Shown here one piece after another: positions 11,578 through 22,381 of a DNA stretch of 64,000 nucleotides (position 1 is the stretch's first letter; each line of letters begins with the position of its first letter). Source of the stretch: Moniliella sp. 'wahieum' (taxonomy: Eukaryota > Basidiomycota > Moniliellomycetes > Moniliellales > Moniliellaceae); NCBI GenBank assembly GCA_003971905.1, contig RSEE01000103.1, positions 126,501-190,500 on the forward strand. The letters run 5' to 3'. A model generated the notes under the pieces. That model did no database searches. It was not told the DNA's origin and worked only from the letters and a program-made list of their open reading frames with translations. The position numbers and the translations under genes were made by a program.

Positions 11578-14500
11578 ATGAGTGCCCCTGAAAGCACCGC
11601 CTCCGGCCTCGCCGCGGCGGTGACTGCGCGCAAGGCCCAGAGCACCTACGTGGCCCATCTCAAGATCTGGGAAAGCACGAACGACGGGTCCCTTTCCCCC
11701 ACCCCCAGCCGCAAGGGCCGCTACCTCATCCTCAGCACCGATCCGGGAGGCATCACTCTCCACAAGGCCAAGCGGAACGCCAACGCGACCTTCTCCATCG
11801 GCAAGGAGTGGGACCTGCGTCTCTGCAGGCCGTCCAGGCCTACACTGTACGTTCGGCCCCCTTCCCCTGCTGCTGCTTTGGTGTGCGCATGTACTCACCC
11901 CTTCTGCCTTGCTGCCCAGCCCGACTCCTTCTCTCTGACCTTTGCGCGGACGTACAAGTGGCAGAGCGAGCGGCCGCGCGACCAGCATGCGTTCCTCACT
12001 GCTGTGGTGCATGTTGCGCGCAGCCACACTGGCTCCGACCAGCTGCCGATCGTGACGGGGCTGGATCTTGGTCCTTCGGCCCACCCGTCGTCCGCGCCTT
12101 CGCTCGTCCCTTCCGTCACGTCTTCCGCCCCGGCACTGGGCGCGTCTCTGACTCCCGTCGCGTCGTCCGGCACGACATTCACGCGCCGCCCCAGTGCTTC
12201 CAGCTCCTCCTCCCGCGCCCCCACGCCAGACGCTCTGGCTCCGACCTTCTCCCAGCCCGCCGGACCGACCGCAGGTCTGCTCTCCCGCTCCCGTTCTCGC
12301 AACGGGGTCACCTCGCCCCCGCCCATGTCTTTGCCCCGTGCTTCGCCTTCTCCTACCCCTGGGTACGCTCCCCACCCCCCCACCCTCCTGCCCCAGCCAT
12401 CGTCGAACCGATCAAGGAGGACTTGCAAGATGCCTACGACGCTTACGATGACGGGGCCTACTCCCCGCTGCACGTTCCTGCCCCTGCTGTGCCTGTGACG
12501 GTACCTGCGCCTGCGCCTGCGCCCGCACCTGCAGCACACGTACCTGTCCCCTCTTCCACCCCGTCCATACCGCCTCTTACCACAAGCACTCCTCCCTCTT
12601 CCACCCCATTCGCTCCTGCCGCCCCGAACCTCGCCCATACCGATCGCGCCGTCTCGCCCGTTCAGGGAAGACCGGATTTACCCCCTCGGGACCCAGGACG
12701 GGGTGACCGCTCGCTCCGCCGCAAAGCCAGTGTCAACCAGGGCAAGTTGAACGCTCGATCCCCCTCGCCTCCGGGGGACGCCCCTGCGCTCCCTACGCTC
12801 TCAACTCCTTCTCCCGCTCCTGCACCCGTACCTGCACCCGTACCTGCACCCGTTCCTGCACCTGCGCCCCTAGTAGCTGCACCACCCTCATTACAAGTAC
12901 CGGGCGCTGACTTTTCCTCTGCCCGGACTGAGCCGTTTCCTGCTTCGTCCAACGGGCTCCGCGTGCCCGGTGGGGCAGAGGCCAAGTTGTCTTCCCGTGC
13001 GCGCTTGAGTTCGATCGAGCCGGCTCGAGGGGGCGCGGCGTACGAGCGGATGTTGTTGGCCGGAACGGGGATGCGGAACGTGAGCCAAGCGCTGGGTGAA
13101 ACGCCCGAGGAGGAGCAAGAGGAAGAGGAGGAAGAAGGTGGAGGTGAAGGCAAAGACAACGCCAAGAGCCAAGCTAAAGGCGATACGAGTATAGACAAGG
13201 ACAAGCAGAGTGACAAGTACAAGACCAAGGCTAAAGAGAAGGAGAGGGATGCCAAAGTATTGCCCGGACCTGAGGAAGGGGAGGAAGAAGGTACCCTACT
13301 CAGTGTCGAGGAGCTATTGGAAACGTACGAGTGGAATCAACGTGCCGGTTTGTCGGCTTTGGGCCGGGAACGGCGGATGTCATCGGTGACGGAGGCTGCG
13401 CCGGTGGGTGCGGCCGAGGCGATCGAAGCGTCGTTGAAGGAAGAACTGCGTGCGGTGGATGCGGCCAATATCCACGGTATGGTAGAGAGTGACGATCGGG
13501 TCAAGTACGTTGAGAAGCACATTGCCGAAGCGTTGGAAGAGCTAGAACAGATGGACCATTTGATCCTCACGTTTAAACTCTCCCTCAATGCACGCTTGGA
13601 CGACATTGCTTTTGTCGAGTCCCAAAACCGCGGATTTCAAGTCCACATGGCCAACCAACAGCAGTTGGCCGAGGAACTATCCAACGTGTTTAGCACGGTG
13701 CATGTCGATCAAGCTACGACCGAGGCACTGCGCCATGCGCCTCTCGATACGCTCCAAGGCGTAGGGGAGAGCGAGATAGCAACGGCTCTCTATAAGTCAC
13801 TTCTGCGTGATGCCGAGTTTGCCATGACTGGGGACGAAGGAACCGGCGTGGCACCGCGTGCGCGGCAGGCCAAGATGCAAGAATACCATGCGCTCAGTGA
13901 CCAGTTCAGTGCTCGGATCAAGGACTTTTTGGTCCAGGCCATGGAACGGCAAATTTGGGCGCTCCGCTCGATGCAGGACCAGAAACGAGACCAACGTCTG
14001 GCCACCGCTTTGGCTTCGTTGCGCGCGGGTGGAACGGGCGCACGAGAAATCTTACAAGACCACGCTTTGCTCGAGACCGCTTTCGAGATGTACTGTGGTG
14101 TCCTGTTGTTTGTCAAGGAAGTTTCCCCACCCATCTTTGCCCAGCTTAGCGCCTCCTACCTGGCCCAAGTCAGCGAGGTGTACAAGGCCGATTTTGTTGC
14201 TGTCTTTCGTGCGGTGCGCGGACGGGTGCGTAAGGCCACGGAAGAAGAGCTGGCAGATATCTCATTTGCCTCGGCAGCACCCAAGGGGTTGCCCCCAGCG
14301 GCAGGCATGCTGCGGTCCGGCACGGTGCGAAGAATGGGAACCACAATGGGGATCGGGCGGGGAGAACGGATTCGTTCTGCCTCGCGGTCGCAGGAAGGCG
14401 ATGGGATCGGGATTGCGGGTGGGTTGGCGTTTTCAGTGTTGCTGGCGAGTGGGTTGCCGATCGTTCGGAGAGAACAGGCGTTCATTGCGGATTTCCTGCA

Positions 14501-15830
14501 CATTAACGACAACCAAATCACGTTTTCCAACTACATGGATCTGGGTGGGTTCTTTGACCACCAGGCCGCGCTCGTGTTCCGAGAACGCGCAAAGGATAAA
14601 GGTGGACTGCGCAACATGCACGATGCGTTGGCGCTATGCTTTGGATTCTTTGTCCAGGAGGCGCAAACGTTTGCCGACTACGTGGTGCAGATGGACCGGA
14701 TCCAGATGGTGTCCTTACTTGCTGCCCTGGATTCCGCGGTACAGGAAGCGACGACAATGCAGAATGAGTTCCTGATCAAGAGTCTGGGCAAGTTGCGCGC
14801 CCGACTGGCAGGCCAGTTGGACCAGTACGTTGCCCAACAGATTCGCGCCATTGAGCAGACACGCTTATCGGCCAAGAAGGGGACAGGTGTAACACACTTT
14901 GTTCGGACGTTGCCGCTGTTTGTGGAAAAAGTCGAATCTCAACTCGTCGTCCCTCCCCCGCCTAACGCTAGCATCCGCCGCGCCGTCGACTCATACTACA
15001 CCCAGATCAGTACCGCGTGCTTCGATGCGCTGCAGGCGATGGCCAAGATGTCCAGTGCCAACGCCTCCTTGGCCGGTACCGCCGGCCCCGAAGCGGAAGA
15101 CAAGGGTGTGCTCTATGCCCACATCATCCTCATTGAAAACGCACGTTACCTGCGCCGCGAGCTCGGGCGGCGGGAACAAGCCAGTACCACAACCACTTGG
15201 CCCGACGTCCTGACTTCCGTCGCAGGACGCGCAGAGACGATGTTGGCAGACGCATTGTTGTCGTATGTGGTGGCGGTGCTACGACGGCCATTGGGCAAGT
15301 TGGTCGACTTTACAGAAGGAGTGGAAGAACTGTTACGGTCCACGCCAGCGGGCGAGGTGACGTTGCACACGCAGTATGCCCGACACGCATGGAAGCGTCT
15401 AGGGAAAGAGTACACGGGCAAAGAAACGCGCAAGGCGGTGGAAACTTTGTCCCGGCGCGTGCAGAAACACTTTGGTCTCGGGCTCGACGAGGAGGAAGCT
15501 CCATTGGAGCAACAGGGTCATTGGAATGCTGATTTGGCCGAGGATGTGATGCAACAGGCGTGGCGCGTCGCAGCGGAACAGGCGGCTCGGGAAGTGGAAC
15601 GGTTCCTTGTTGTCCTCCGGGCTGTTTGGCCAGATAACTCGATCGCATTTGAGTTGACCGTCCCAGAACTTAACCGTTCTTCGCCGCTTGCCCACCTACC
15701 ACGCGCCGACGCTGAGAACCGATGGTCAGTCGTCGATTGTCGACCGATCTTTTGTCATGAATCATGCGGCCGTCTAGCATCTGGGATCGATCTTCTCGAT
15801 CATCCGTTCCCCCCCCTTCCAAGTACATGA
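11578..15830 (+). CDS. SEC3: Exocyst complex subunit Sec3
   Basis: Spatial landmark subunit of the exocyst, which tethers secretory vesicles at growth sites; its N-terminal PH-like domain binds PI(4,5)P2 and Rho1/Cdc42. The start at 11578 gives MSAPESTASG. The PH-like domain spans roughly residues 15-150, with TYVAHLKIWE, GRYLILSTDPGGITLHKAKR and ATFSIGKEWDL. An intron at 11847-11919 links LQAVQAYT to PDSFSLTFARTYKW in frame. A long Ala/Pro/Ser-rich linker (about 12050-13050) and an acidic Glu/Lys-rich coiled-coil stretch (about 13090-13290) precede the Sec3 C-terminal helical domain, with YVEKHIAEALEELEQMDHLI and FFDHQAALVFRERAK. The main frame is open for over 3.3 kb. Single-base losses are likely near 11832 and 12385. 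The C-terminus after FELTVPELN (about 15660) may end earlier in another frame, so 15830 is an outer limit. Confidence 0.92.
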
Positions 15831-16841
15831 GAATTGTCCAGGAGTATTCGGTGGCAGGTGAAGGTGTGCCGGCCAAACGACGGGAAGTTCGTAGGTATAG
15901 TCTACTGCCATTGCTGTCTGATCGATGGATGCATGAACAAGAATGGAGGAGGGATTCTTGAGGCATAGTATAGAGGGGTCGCCCAGGCCGGCGACCGCTG
16001 GCGATATGTGGAGGGATGGTTTCTTGCCCCTCATAGTGTACACTCTCTAGTACTGTTGCGTCAGTGGGTATCCGCCACGTCTTCTCCACCGCCATTCGTC
16101 CTTAGGGATATATGATGTCGATGTAGTGTTGATGAAGCCAAGACGCCTTAGTGGAGACTGTTGTGCGCCCTCTTCTGTTGAGCTGGGTGGCTCGTGCTTT
16201 GGTCAATAATGTCCCTTCAGTTCCTCCTCAGGCCTAGGAATTCCGTTGTTTTCTCTCTCCTGTTGTCACTTGTTCCGCAGCTTAGCCCCTGACGGGCGAT
16301 TCGTTGCTTGATGTTCCTCTGTAGTAGGCATTGCTGGTTGCCACACACCACCACCAGTGCGATTGCATCTTCTCGAATCACCCTCGAGGACCATCAAGAC
16401 TCCAGGTCTCGTCATCTTCTTTTGTTCCATTGCGCATTACTTCGTAGTTTCTTTCCCTCCTCGCTTTACGCCATGCGGAGGAGTTCATGGTGAATCACCG
16501 TTGTATCGCACAGCAGACCGAATATGGTATTACAACATGGATCATGTTCATTGGTTACACACAGGGCCCCAGCAGGGAGTCTTCCAAGACGGCTGTTTGC
16601 GAGGAATGTGGTCTGGAACTACTGCTACCCCTTCAATTACACACACCTAATACTATCCATTGAAAAGAAGAACACGCTCTATGCTAGTAGTAGTAGCAGT
16701 GACTGGTATGAATAACACTGAATCGGTGAATTGCCTCGTACAAAAGTGGCGCCTGCCCCAGGGGGGTCCTTTTGTGGCCTCCTCTTAGTATCACAGGCGT
16801 CCCATGGCGTCCTCCCCCAGCACCACTAGCTTGTCTGCCCC
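15831..16841. other. Convergent intergenic region
   Basis: Lies between SEC3 (+) and TGS1 (-). It is moderately T-rich with a short TAG triplet run near 16683-16697. I see nothing that looks coding or like a structured RNA. Confidence 0.5.
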
Positions 16842-18574
16842 TCAGATGGGAATCTCACCATCGGACGTATGCTGAGCCAATGCGCCCAGGTAGCACGTTA
16901 CCGCAACCATCAGTTGTTTGGCCCAATGATCTCCCGCTCTACCAATACTTGTTTTGCCCCGCCCAAACTGTGCGCGACGATGCCCAAGTGGGCCGAATCG
17001 CTCCACCCCGTATTGCGTGGCAGGAAGAGCGCCAAGTTAGACGTGCCAAGCTGCGTCATGCCATCCTAACCAGTCCTTCGCCACTGAGGGGTGTCAAGCG
17101 ATTGAGTGAATAATACGTCCGCTCCCCATTCCGCGTATTCCTCTCCTGGAGGGGCCGTTGGCCCGCCGGGCCCAGCTCGTTCAGCCGCGACACGTCATTG
17201 CAAGCCTTGCTGAGCATCCTTCGCAGGTGCTTGCGTTTGCTTTGAGCCTCGGCATTCTTCCCCCTTGGCACGCTATGCAGTGCCCCCATCAGCTCCGTTA
17301 TCTTGACCTTGGCCCTGGCCCGCTCCGTCTCCCACTGTTCCCGTTCTGAGCACGATGGGCCCTTTTGGTCTCCACTTTCGTACCCTATCCCCCCCCAGGC
17401 AGGAGAAAGGAAGACGGCATCAAACTTCCACTGGGACCAGGCACCCAGTCGCCCTCCGTCTTCTCCGCTCGTACCTCCTCCTTGCTTGCCCCACATAGCC
17501 GACCATACGTGGCAGTCCATTCGACCGCATCGGCCCAAATAATTGTCACCTTCTCCTCCACACCGGCCATACGTGCATTATGCCGTGCCAACTCAACCTT
17601 GATCGGGTCCACATCAATCCCGACTATATGGGTGAACTGGCGGGCTAAACCAAGTAGGTTGCCCCCAGCGCCAAAAACACATCCAACACCGTACCCGTTC
17701 GCGTGTCCGACGATCCAGCCAAACTGCTGGCCATGTGCTGCGCAATGTGCGTTGCAATGCCTTCAGGCGTGATGCTGTACAAGCTTTCGCGGTCCAAAGC
17801 GTATCCCGCGTCAAAGTTAGGGAACAACGTGTAGCGCGCATACCAGTACTTGTGCATGTCCTCCTTCATGTCTTCTTTCCGGATCAAAACGTGAGGGTGC
17901 ATCCAATCGGGTAAGGAACCGAGCCAATTGGTCGTGCCGTTGCCGTTGCCATTGGCTTCTTCCGTTTTCTTTTTTCCCGTCTTTTCATCGTCTTCTTTCA
18001 CTTTCTCTTTATGCTCCTTCTCCCGCGTTTCCTTCACCTTCTTCCCATTCGCATTGGCTTGCATCTGTTCCTGCTGGTTCAGTGCCTCCTTCTTTACCAA
18101 AGCGTCTTTGGGGATCCAGTTCCTCACCCGTGTTCCGCACATTCCGGGCCTTCTCGGTTGCACAGTCTGGACCAATGACCGACTCCCATCAAAGCCCACA
18201 ATGCGCATCTGTTGACGCTCATATCGCTGGCGCTGGAAAGTGGGCAACCGTGCGTGAATCGGGATGGCTGCAACCCTGAATGCCACATTGGGGGGCAAGC
18301 CCTCTTCCGGGATCGGTACAGGGTTGGAGAACGGTCTTACCCCTACTCCGACTAGGACATTGTCAAGTCCAGTGTAAGCGGAGGAAGATTGCGATACGGA
18401 TGGGGAGGGGGAGGGGGAGGAGACCCCTGTGACTATCTGTGGCCGTTGTGCGCACTGTTTCGCAGGAATGGGGGGAAGCGTACTCTCCCGCCGAGGCATG
18501 TTCACTGGCAAGGAGGAAGTGGACGCGCTAAGGCGTGGGTTACAGGGTGGATTTGGGTCCGGGTGGTGGTGCAT
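16842..18574 (-). CDS. TGS1: Trimethylguanosine synthase Tgs1
   Basis: Methyltransferase converting the m7G cap of snRNAs and snoRNAs to 2,2,7-trimethylguanosine, in the nucleus or nucleolus. The first ATG at 18574 is used; MPRRES near 18500 is an alternative. A disordered N-terminus has a Lys/Glu-rich stretch (about 18070-17960). The catalytic domain starts at DMHKYWYARYTLFPNFD, where YW..R.LF is family-typical, then YSITPEGIATHIAQH, SAM motif I (LDVF.ALGGN, about 17680), IVGIDVDPIKVELARHNA and the motif IV region DAVFLSPAWGG (about 17420). Family members usually have SPPWGG, so Ala replaces one Pro. The C-terminal part reads NLALFLPRNT (about 17030) and LMVAVTCYLGALAQ (about 16890), ending at 16842. 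Frame changes occur near 17650, 17450, 17060 and 16910. A TATA-like box sits about 125 bp upstream. Confidence 0.88.
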
Positions 18575-18698
18575 GGCCAGGACCCATGATTGTAGTGGTG
18601 TTGGGTAGGTGGGTGGGTGCGTTGGGTGAAGCGAGAGTGAATTGGTTGAGGCGACTTAGTTGGAGACGGGAGATGGTGGTGGCAGCACAAGGTAGTAG

Positions 18699-18707
18699 TA
18701 TATATAA
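18699..18707 (-). promoter_or_regulatory. TATA-like element upstream of TGS1
   Basis: TATATATAA-type sequence about 125 bp upstream of the TGS1 start at 18574, at a plausible core-promoter distance. Called by position and sequence only. Confidence 0.35.
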
Positions 18708-20150
18708 GCGAAATGTGTAGTAGAGAAAATGAGGGGTCATGGAACTGAAAGGCTGCCTGGAGGTCGAGTCGAGATGAGAGTGCTTAGCCAGTGGCAAGCA
18801 AGACGCGGCATCCCACCTGCATGTTAACTAAGTTTCTCTCTCTTCCCTTGGCTCGTGCACAGCTCTCAGTTCCCCAACGCAGCACTGCCGACCATCCGTC
18901 GAAAAAGGCCGCAGATTGGGCCAAATACCCCGCCGCCACAGGACCAGAGAGGCGGGGGGTGCATTTGAACAGAGCGAAGGAGGGAAGGTCCGCACGGGTT
19001 GGATGTCAGCAGGAAGTGGCAGTTACCCCTTATTTTCCTCTTACAGTAGTTGTTTGACGGGAGGTCCGGGCCAATCACCTCTAAGCCACATTGACCTGGT
19101 CCCTTCTCACACATCAAACGCGCTGAACGCGCATTCGATCGGACTCGCTCGGGCCTCAACTGGTCTAGCGCCCGAGCCGTTTCTTCTTCTTCTTCTTCTT
19201 CTTCTTCTTCTTCTCTTCTCCTTTTCTTCCTGTCCTGGGCCTAGTCCCGCATCCTGTCTTCGAACCATCACCTTCAGCCTCTGTTGTCCATCAGAGTTGC
19301 TGGGAGACGTAGGCCAATAGTAGTAACTACTAAAATCTCGATAAACTCATTTTACCTTGTCAAGGCCCGCACTAGTACACTTAGTTGTATCTCTCTGACT
19401 CCTTTCCTTCCCGTTTCCAGTTCCCGTTTTTCCAACCAATCCGCGGGACACCGCTGTCGTCCATTTATCACCACAGCTGCGTGGGACAAAGATTGACTGC
19501 CACACAGACATCCGACTGATACGACACTTTTTGCAAGCAAAAGAATGGACAGCAAACTAAACACTAAATGAACGATGAATGAATCTCTAGTTCACGTCCA
19601 TTTCATTGACAGAGCTTAAGGCTGGGACAGGGGGAACGCTACGTCTAAACCTAACCGTTCAAATATTGCGAATCCCCCGATCTGCACGCTTTTACATCAG
19701 CTGACCGGCGCCACGTTCCCTGACCTGTGCCACGTTCCAGCCCGCCCGCAAGCATCGGTGATATTACGTTCCCGCTCAGCGTGGAACGGTGGCTAAGGTG
19801 GCGACGCAGCACAGCTGGGGCGAAGCCCAGCTGACCGGGCCGTAGGCCGGTGGTGGTCCTTGTGCCTATATAGGGCTCATCCAGCGACAACGATAGGGCG
19901 AGTCGGCTGCGTGTGCATAATAAGAACAGGGTGTCAGTTACCCTATAATAGGGCGGGTGGGTAACAAGGGTCTTCAACCACAAAGGGGCTTCAAGCCCAA
20001 GATCTGAGGGGAAACATACTAACAGATGGGAAAAGATAGTACGATACACAGGACAGCATTGGACAAAAGCAATGGCCCATGCAGGGGAAACAAGGGAACT
20101 ATAGGCGAGAGGAAAAGAGTGCATAAGAGGGGAAATGCCCTCCAAAGAGT
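18708..20150. other. Intergenic region with (TTC)n microsatellite
   Basis: Contains a TTC triplet run at about 19181-19214 and otherwise unremarkable mixed sequence. Short open frames have no recognisable domain and look unlike the neighbouring coding DNA. Confidence 0.5.
19181..19214. repeat. (TTC)n microsatellite
   Basis: About eleven TTC units in a row, followed by an imperfect pyrimidine tail. Confidence 0.9.
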
Positions 20151-20163
20151 AAGACGGTACTGA

Positions 20164-20577
20164 CCATGTACCGGCTCATCAGTTGTGCCCCCTTTGCCTA
20201 TGTCCACCACCATTGCCGCCTCCCAACAAAGACTGGCCGAAACCGGGTCACATTCAATGTCTTTGTCCCAGGTAACAAAGACAACACTATCGTCTACAGG
20301 GAAAGCTACGATGGGATTGTCCCACGCTTGACTCCAGCGCCGTCGGTTGCACAATGCACATCGTTTTGGAAGCAACAAAAGATGAACCATCTATCTTACC
20401 TGGGCTAGAAAGTGAATTACAAAGGGCAGTCCAACCCTCCTGCAGCGTAGGCCGGTCAAAGAAGGGATAGTCGGCGTACAGATAGCCATTGAAGACGTCA
20501 GCCAGACGTATCGGGTTTACCGTGTAGGTAGACAAAACCGCACCCAACAACCTATACCGGGAAAGACAACGACCCAA
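20164..20577 (-). CDS. Possible small unrecognised spliced gene
   Basis: On the minus strand, a protein-like stretch (LADVFNGYLYADYPFFDRPT, about 20500-20440) ends at SSP before a canonical GTAAGA donor near 20405. A second stretch (FPVDDSVVFVTWDKDIECD, about 20310-20250) follows a TAG acceptor and ends at GTCAGT near 20160. I do not recognise the protein, and neither a start nor a stop is established. It lies downstream of eL43 on the same strand, so transcribed 3' sequence is an alternative. Confidence 0.25.
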
Positions 20578-20699
20578 CCAAACCGGTTCTTTTCGGCCAC
20601 CACCACTCGTTGGCCCCTCCCCTCTCCACCTCCCAGGGGTAAGGGGGATGGAGGGGGGGAGGGGGGGGAGATGCGCCCCATGACCCTAACCACCTCTCA

Positions 20700-20964
20700 T
20701 TAAGCGTCCGACAACTCCCGCAACCGACGAATGGTGCTGCGGACCGTAGCAGCAGCCGTGGTGGACAAGGCCCAAGCACCGCCTGCCACCTGCTTCTTGC
20801 ATGCACGGAGTCCCAAATCCCCACCGCACGCCGCTTCACGGCGTCCTTGCCGCAAAACGCGCGTGTACCGCGCATGCTGCGAGATCTCAATTCTTCACCT
20901 GCCGCCGCAGCGTAGACCCGTACCGCGTACCGTACTTGCCAGTAATCCCAACTTTTGTCGTGCG
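20700..20964 (-). CDS. RPL43: Large ribosomal subunit protein eL43 (main exon)
   Basis: eL43 (formerly L37Ae) is a small zinc-finger protein of the 60S subunit. The exon begins after a TCTAAG acceptor at 20965 and reads [20 protein letters not shown], then [42 protein letters not shown] and RRLRELSDA, ending at the TAA at 20702-20700. These match eL43 almost residue by residue. The short 5' exon with the start codon is not settled; an ATG followed directly by GTGCGT at 21197 is a candidate. The zinc site looks damaged: where the family has two CxxC pairs, the sequence shows several small indels near 20890-20870 and 20815 and changed cysteine codons. It is either a decayed copy or poor local sequence; eL43 is normally essential, so the second is likelier unless another copy exists. 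Confidence 0.85.
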
Positions 20965-21515
20965 CTTAGACTATGGCAGGAAAACGCACGTAGGTCATAG
21001 GTTAAAAGTCAGCACTCGCCTAGCGGTCCACCAAATGTCCGCCTCCGCCAAGTTGTGAGTAAAGTGACTAGCACCGCAAGGCCCACACTGGCTTGGTACT
21101 CGGACTCGACATGCGCGCCAAGAAAGAAGATCGATAGAGCAAGACGAACTTGGGTGTGGAGGGGTGGATTTAGGGGGAGGGGGAGAAGACGCACCATATC
21201 GAGAGCGGGTGGCCTAGGTGGTGTGTTGGGTGTCCGGGCGTCGGGATCAGCGTCACCGCTATTGGCGGGTAATGCACGTTGCAGCAGCAAGGCATAAGGC
21301 AGGCGGGGCGCAAAAAATATTTTCACAGGGTTGTACTCGACTTGCCCATAACGCGTAACGCGTAACTGGCTCTCCATAATAACAGGCTTTGAAACACATG
21401 CGGACCCTATACATGGGCTTCATGAGGAAAGGACCTGTCCACACATCAGAACGCTAGCCACCTGGAGTCCCTAGCCCCTTCTTGAAAACACATGCGGCCC
21501 TGGAGACACCAAAAA

Positions 21516-21603
21516 GGGGTACACCCGGGATTGAACCGAGGACCTACTCATGTTGGGAGATGACAACCCAAAAGAGGCATGATACCACACACACCATGTA
21601 CCT
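21516..21603 (-). tRNA. tRNA-Pro (anticodon TGG), intron-containing
   Basis: Read on the minus strand: acceptor strand AGGTACA pairs six of seven with TGTACCC, the D-loop end reads GTGGTATCATGC, the anticodon loop is TTTGGGT, the variable loop AGGTC, and the T-arm CTCGG-TTCAATC-CCGGG. About 16-17 extra bases after the anticodon fit a nuclear tRNA intron at position 37/38. The 3' half of the anticodon stem pairs poorly. A T5 terminator follows (21511-21515). Isotype rests on the loop and on resemblance to eukaryotic tRNA-Pro. Confidence 0.65.
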
Positions 21604-21934
21604 GTTGAATTGGAGAGAATCGTAACGATGGACTGTTTCGCTTGTCAGGGATCATCCCACTGGCTACTCTTGCATCAACAGGTTGACCTTGCAGACGAGG
21701 GCATGGAAGAGTGAGGACGACTATCGCCCTGATGGCGTGCTGGCCGGCGTATTTATACCCTGAGGACACCAAATGGATTTGCTTTTCTGGCACATGCCCT
21801 TTCTTCGGGTTGAGAGGTGCCGTAACCACGGGTGGGGTACCACAAAAGCACCGTTATATGAATAACTTCGAGGCTTATAACAGGGTGCGGGCGAACGGGC
21901 ATGTGAAATAGGACAAACGAAACGGCCAAAAAGT

Positions 21935-22031
21935 TCTCCCCTCTGGGAGTCGAACCAGGACATTCAGAGCGGACTTAAGTGTCCACGCGACCAATTACAA
22001 TCTGACGCTCTTCCAACTGAGCTAAGGAGAG
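21935..22031 (-). tRNA. tRNA-Tyr (anticodon GTA), intron-containing
   Basis: Minus-strand cloverleaf: acceptor CTCTCCT pairs fully with AGGGGAG; D-arm GCTC-AGTTGGAA-GAGC; anticodon stem TCAGA/TCTGA with loop TTGTAA. An intron of about 25 bases follows A37, and the T-arm ends TTCGACTCCCAG. One G seems missing from the 5' T-stem. Discriminator A, with a T5 Pol III terminator at 21928-21932. An intron in tRNA-Tyr is normal for eukaryotes. Confidence 0.92.
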
Positions 22032-22381
22032 GTGATTGTGGACTGGTCTCGTATGCTGATAGTATTCCAGTTCATAAAGATGGTGTACAACAAAACGGAC
22101 TACAGAAACAGGCACCTTACCTGCGTAATACACCTGCGTTTCGCTGTAGCACGACAACAAAAGAGTGTCCCCGAAGTGACATAGGTGATGGACAATCTAT
22201 GCCGAAGATATGAGAAGAAGCACGATCAAGATATCGATGAGATGATCGATTATGGAGCGCGATGGGAGGGAGTATAGTATACATGCGTCAACTTTACACA
22301 GATCGAAATGCAGAATCCCCAGGGCTGAAGAGGGGGAGGTGAGGGGTAAATATCGTGTGCAGAAACGTCCCCATTGCCGCC
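22032..22381. other. Short intergenic gap
   Basis: Between tRNA-Tyr and the 3' end of the sorting nexin gene. No feature seen. Confidence 0.5.

Noticed and set aside
12363-12396. A 34-base mini-intron in SEC3
   Set aside because: The GT and AG borders look plausible, but excision does not join the two coding frames, whereas loss of one C does.
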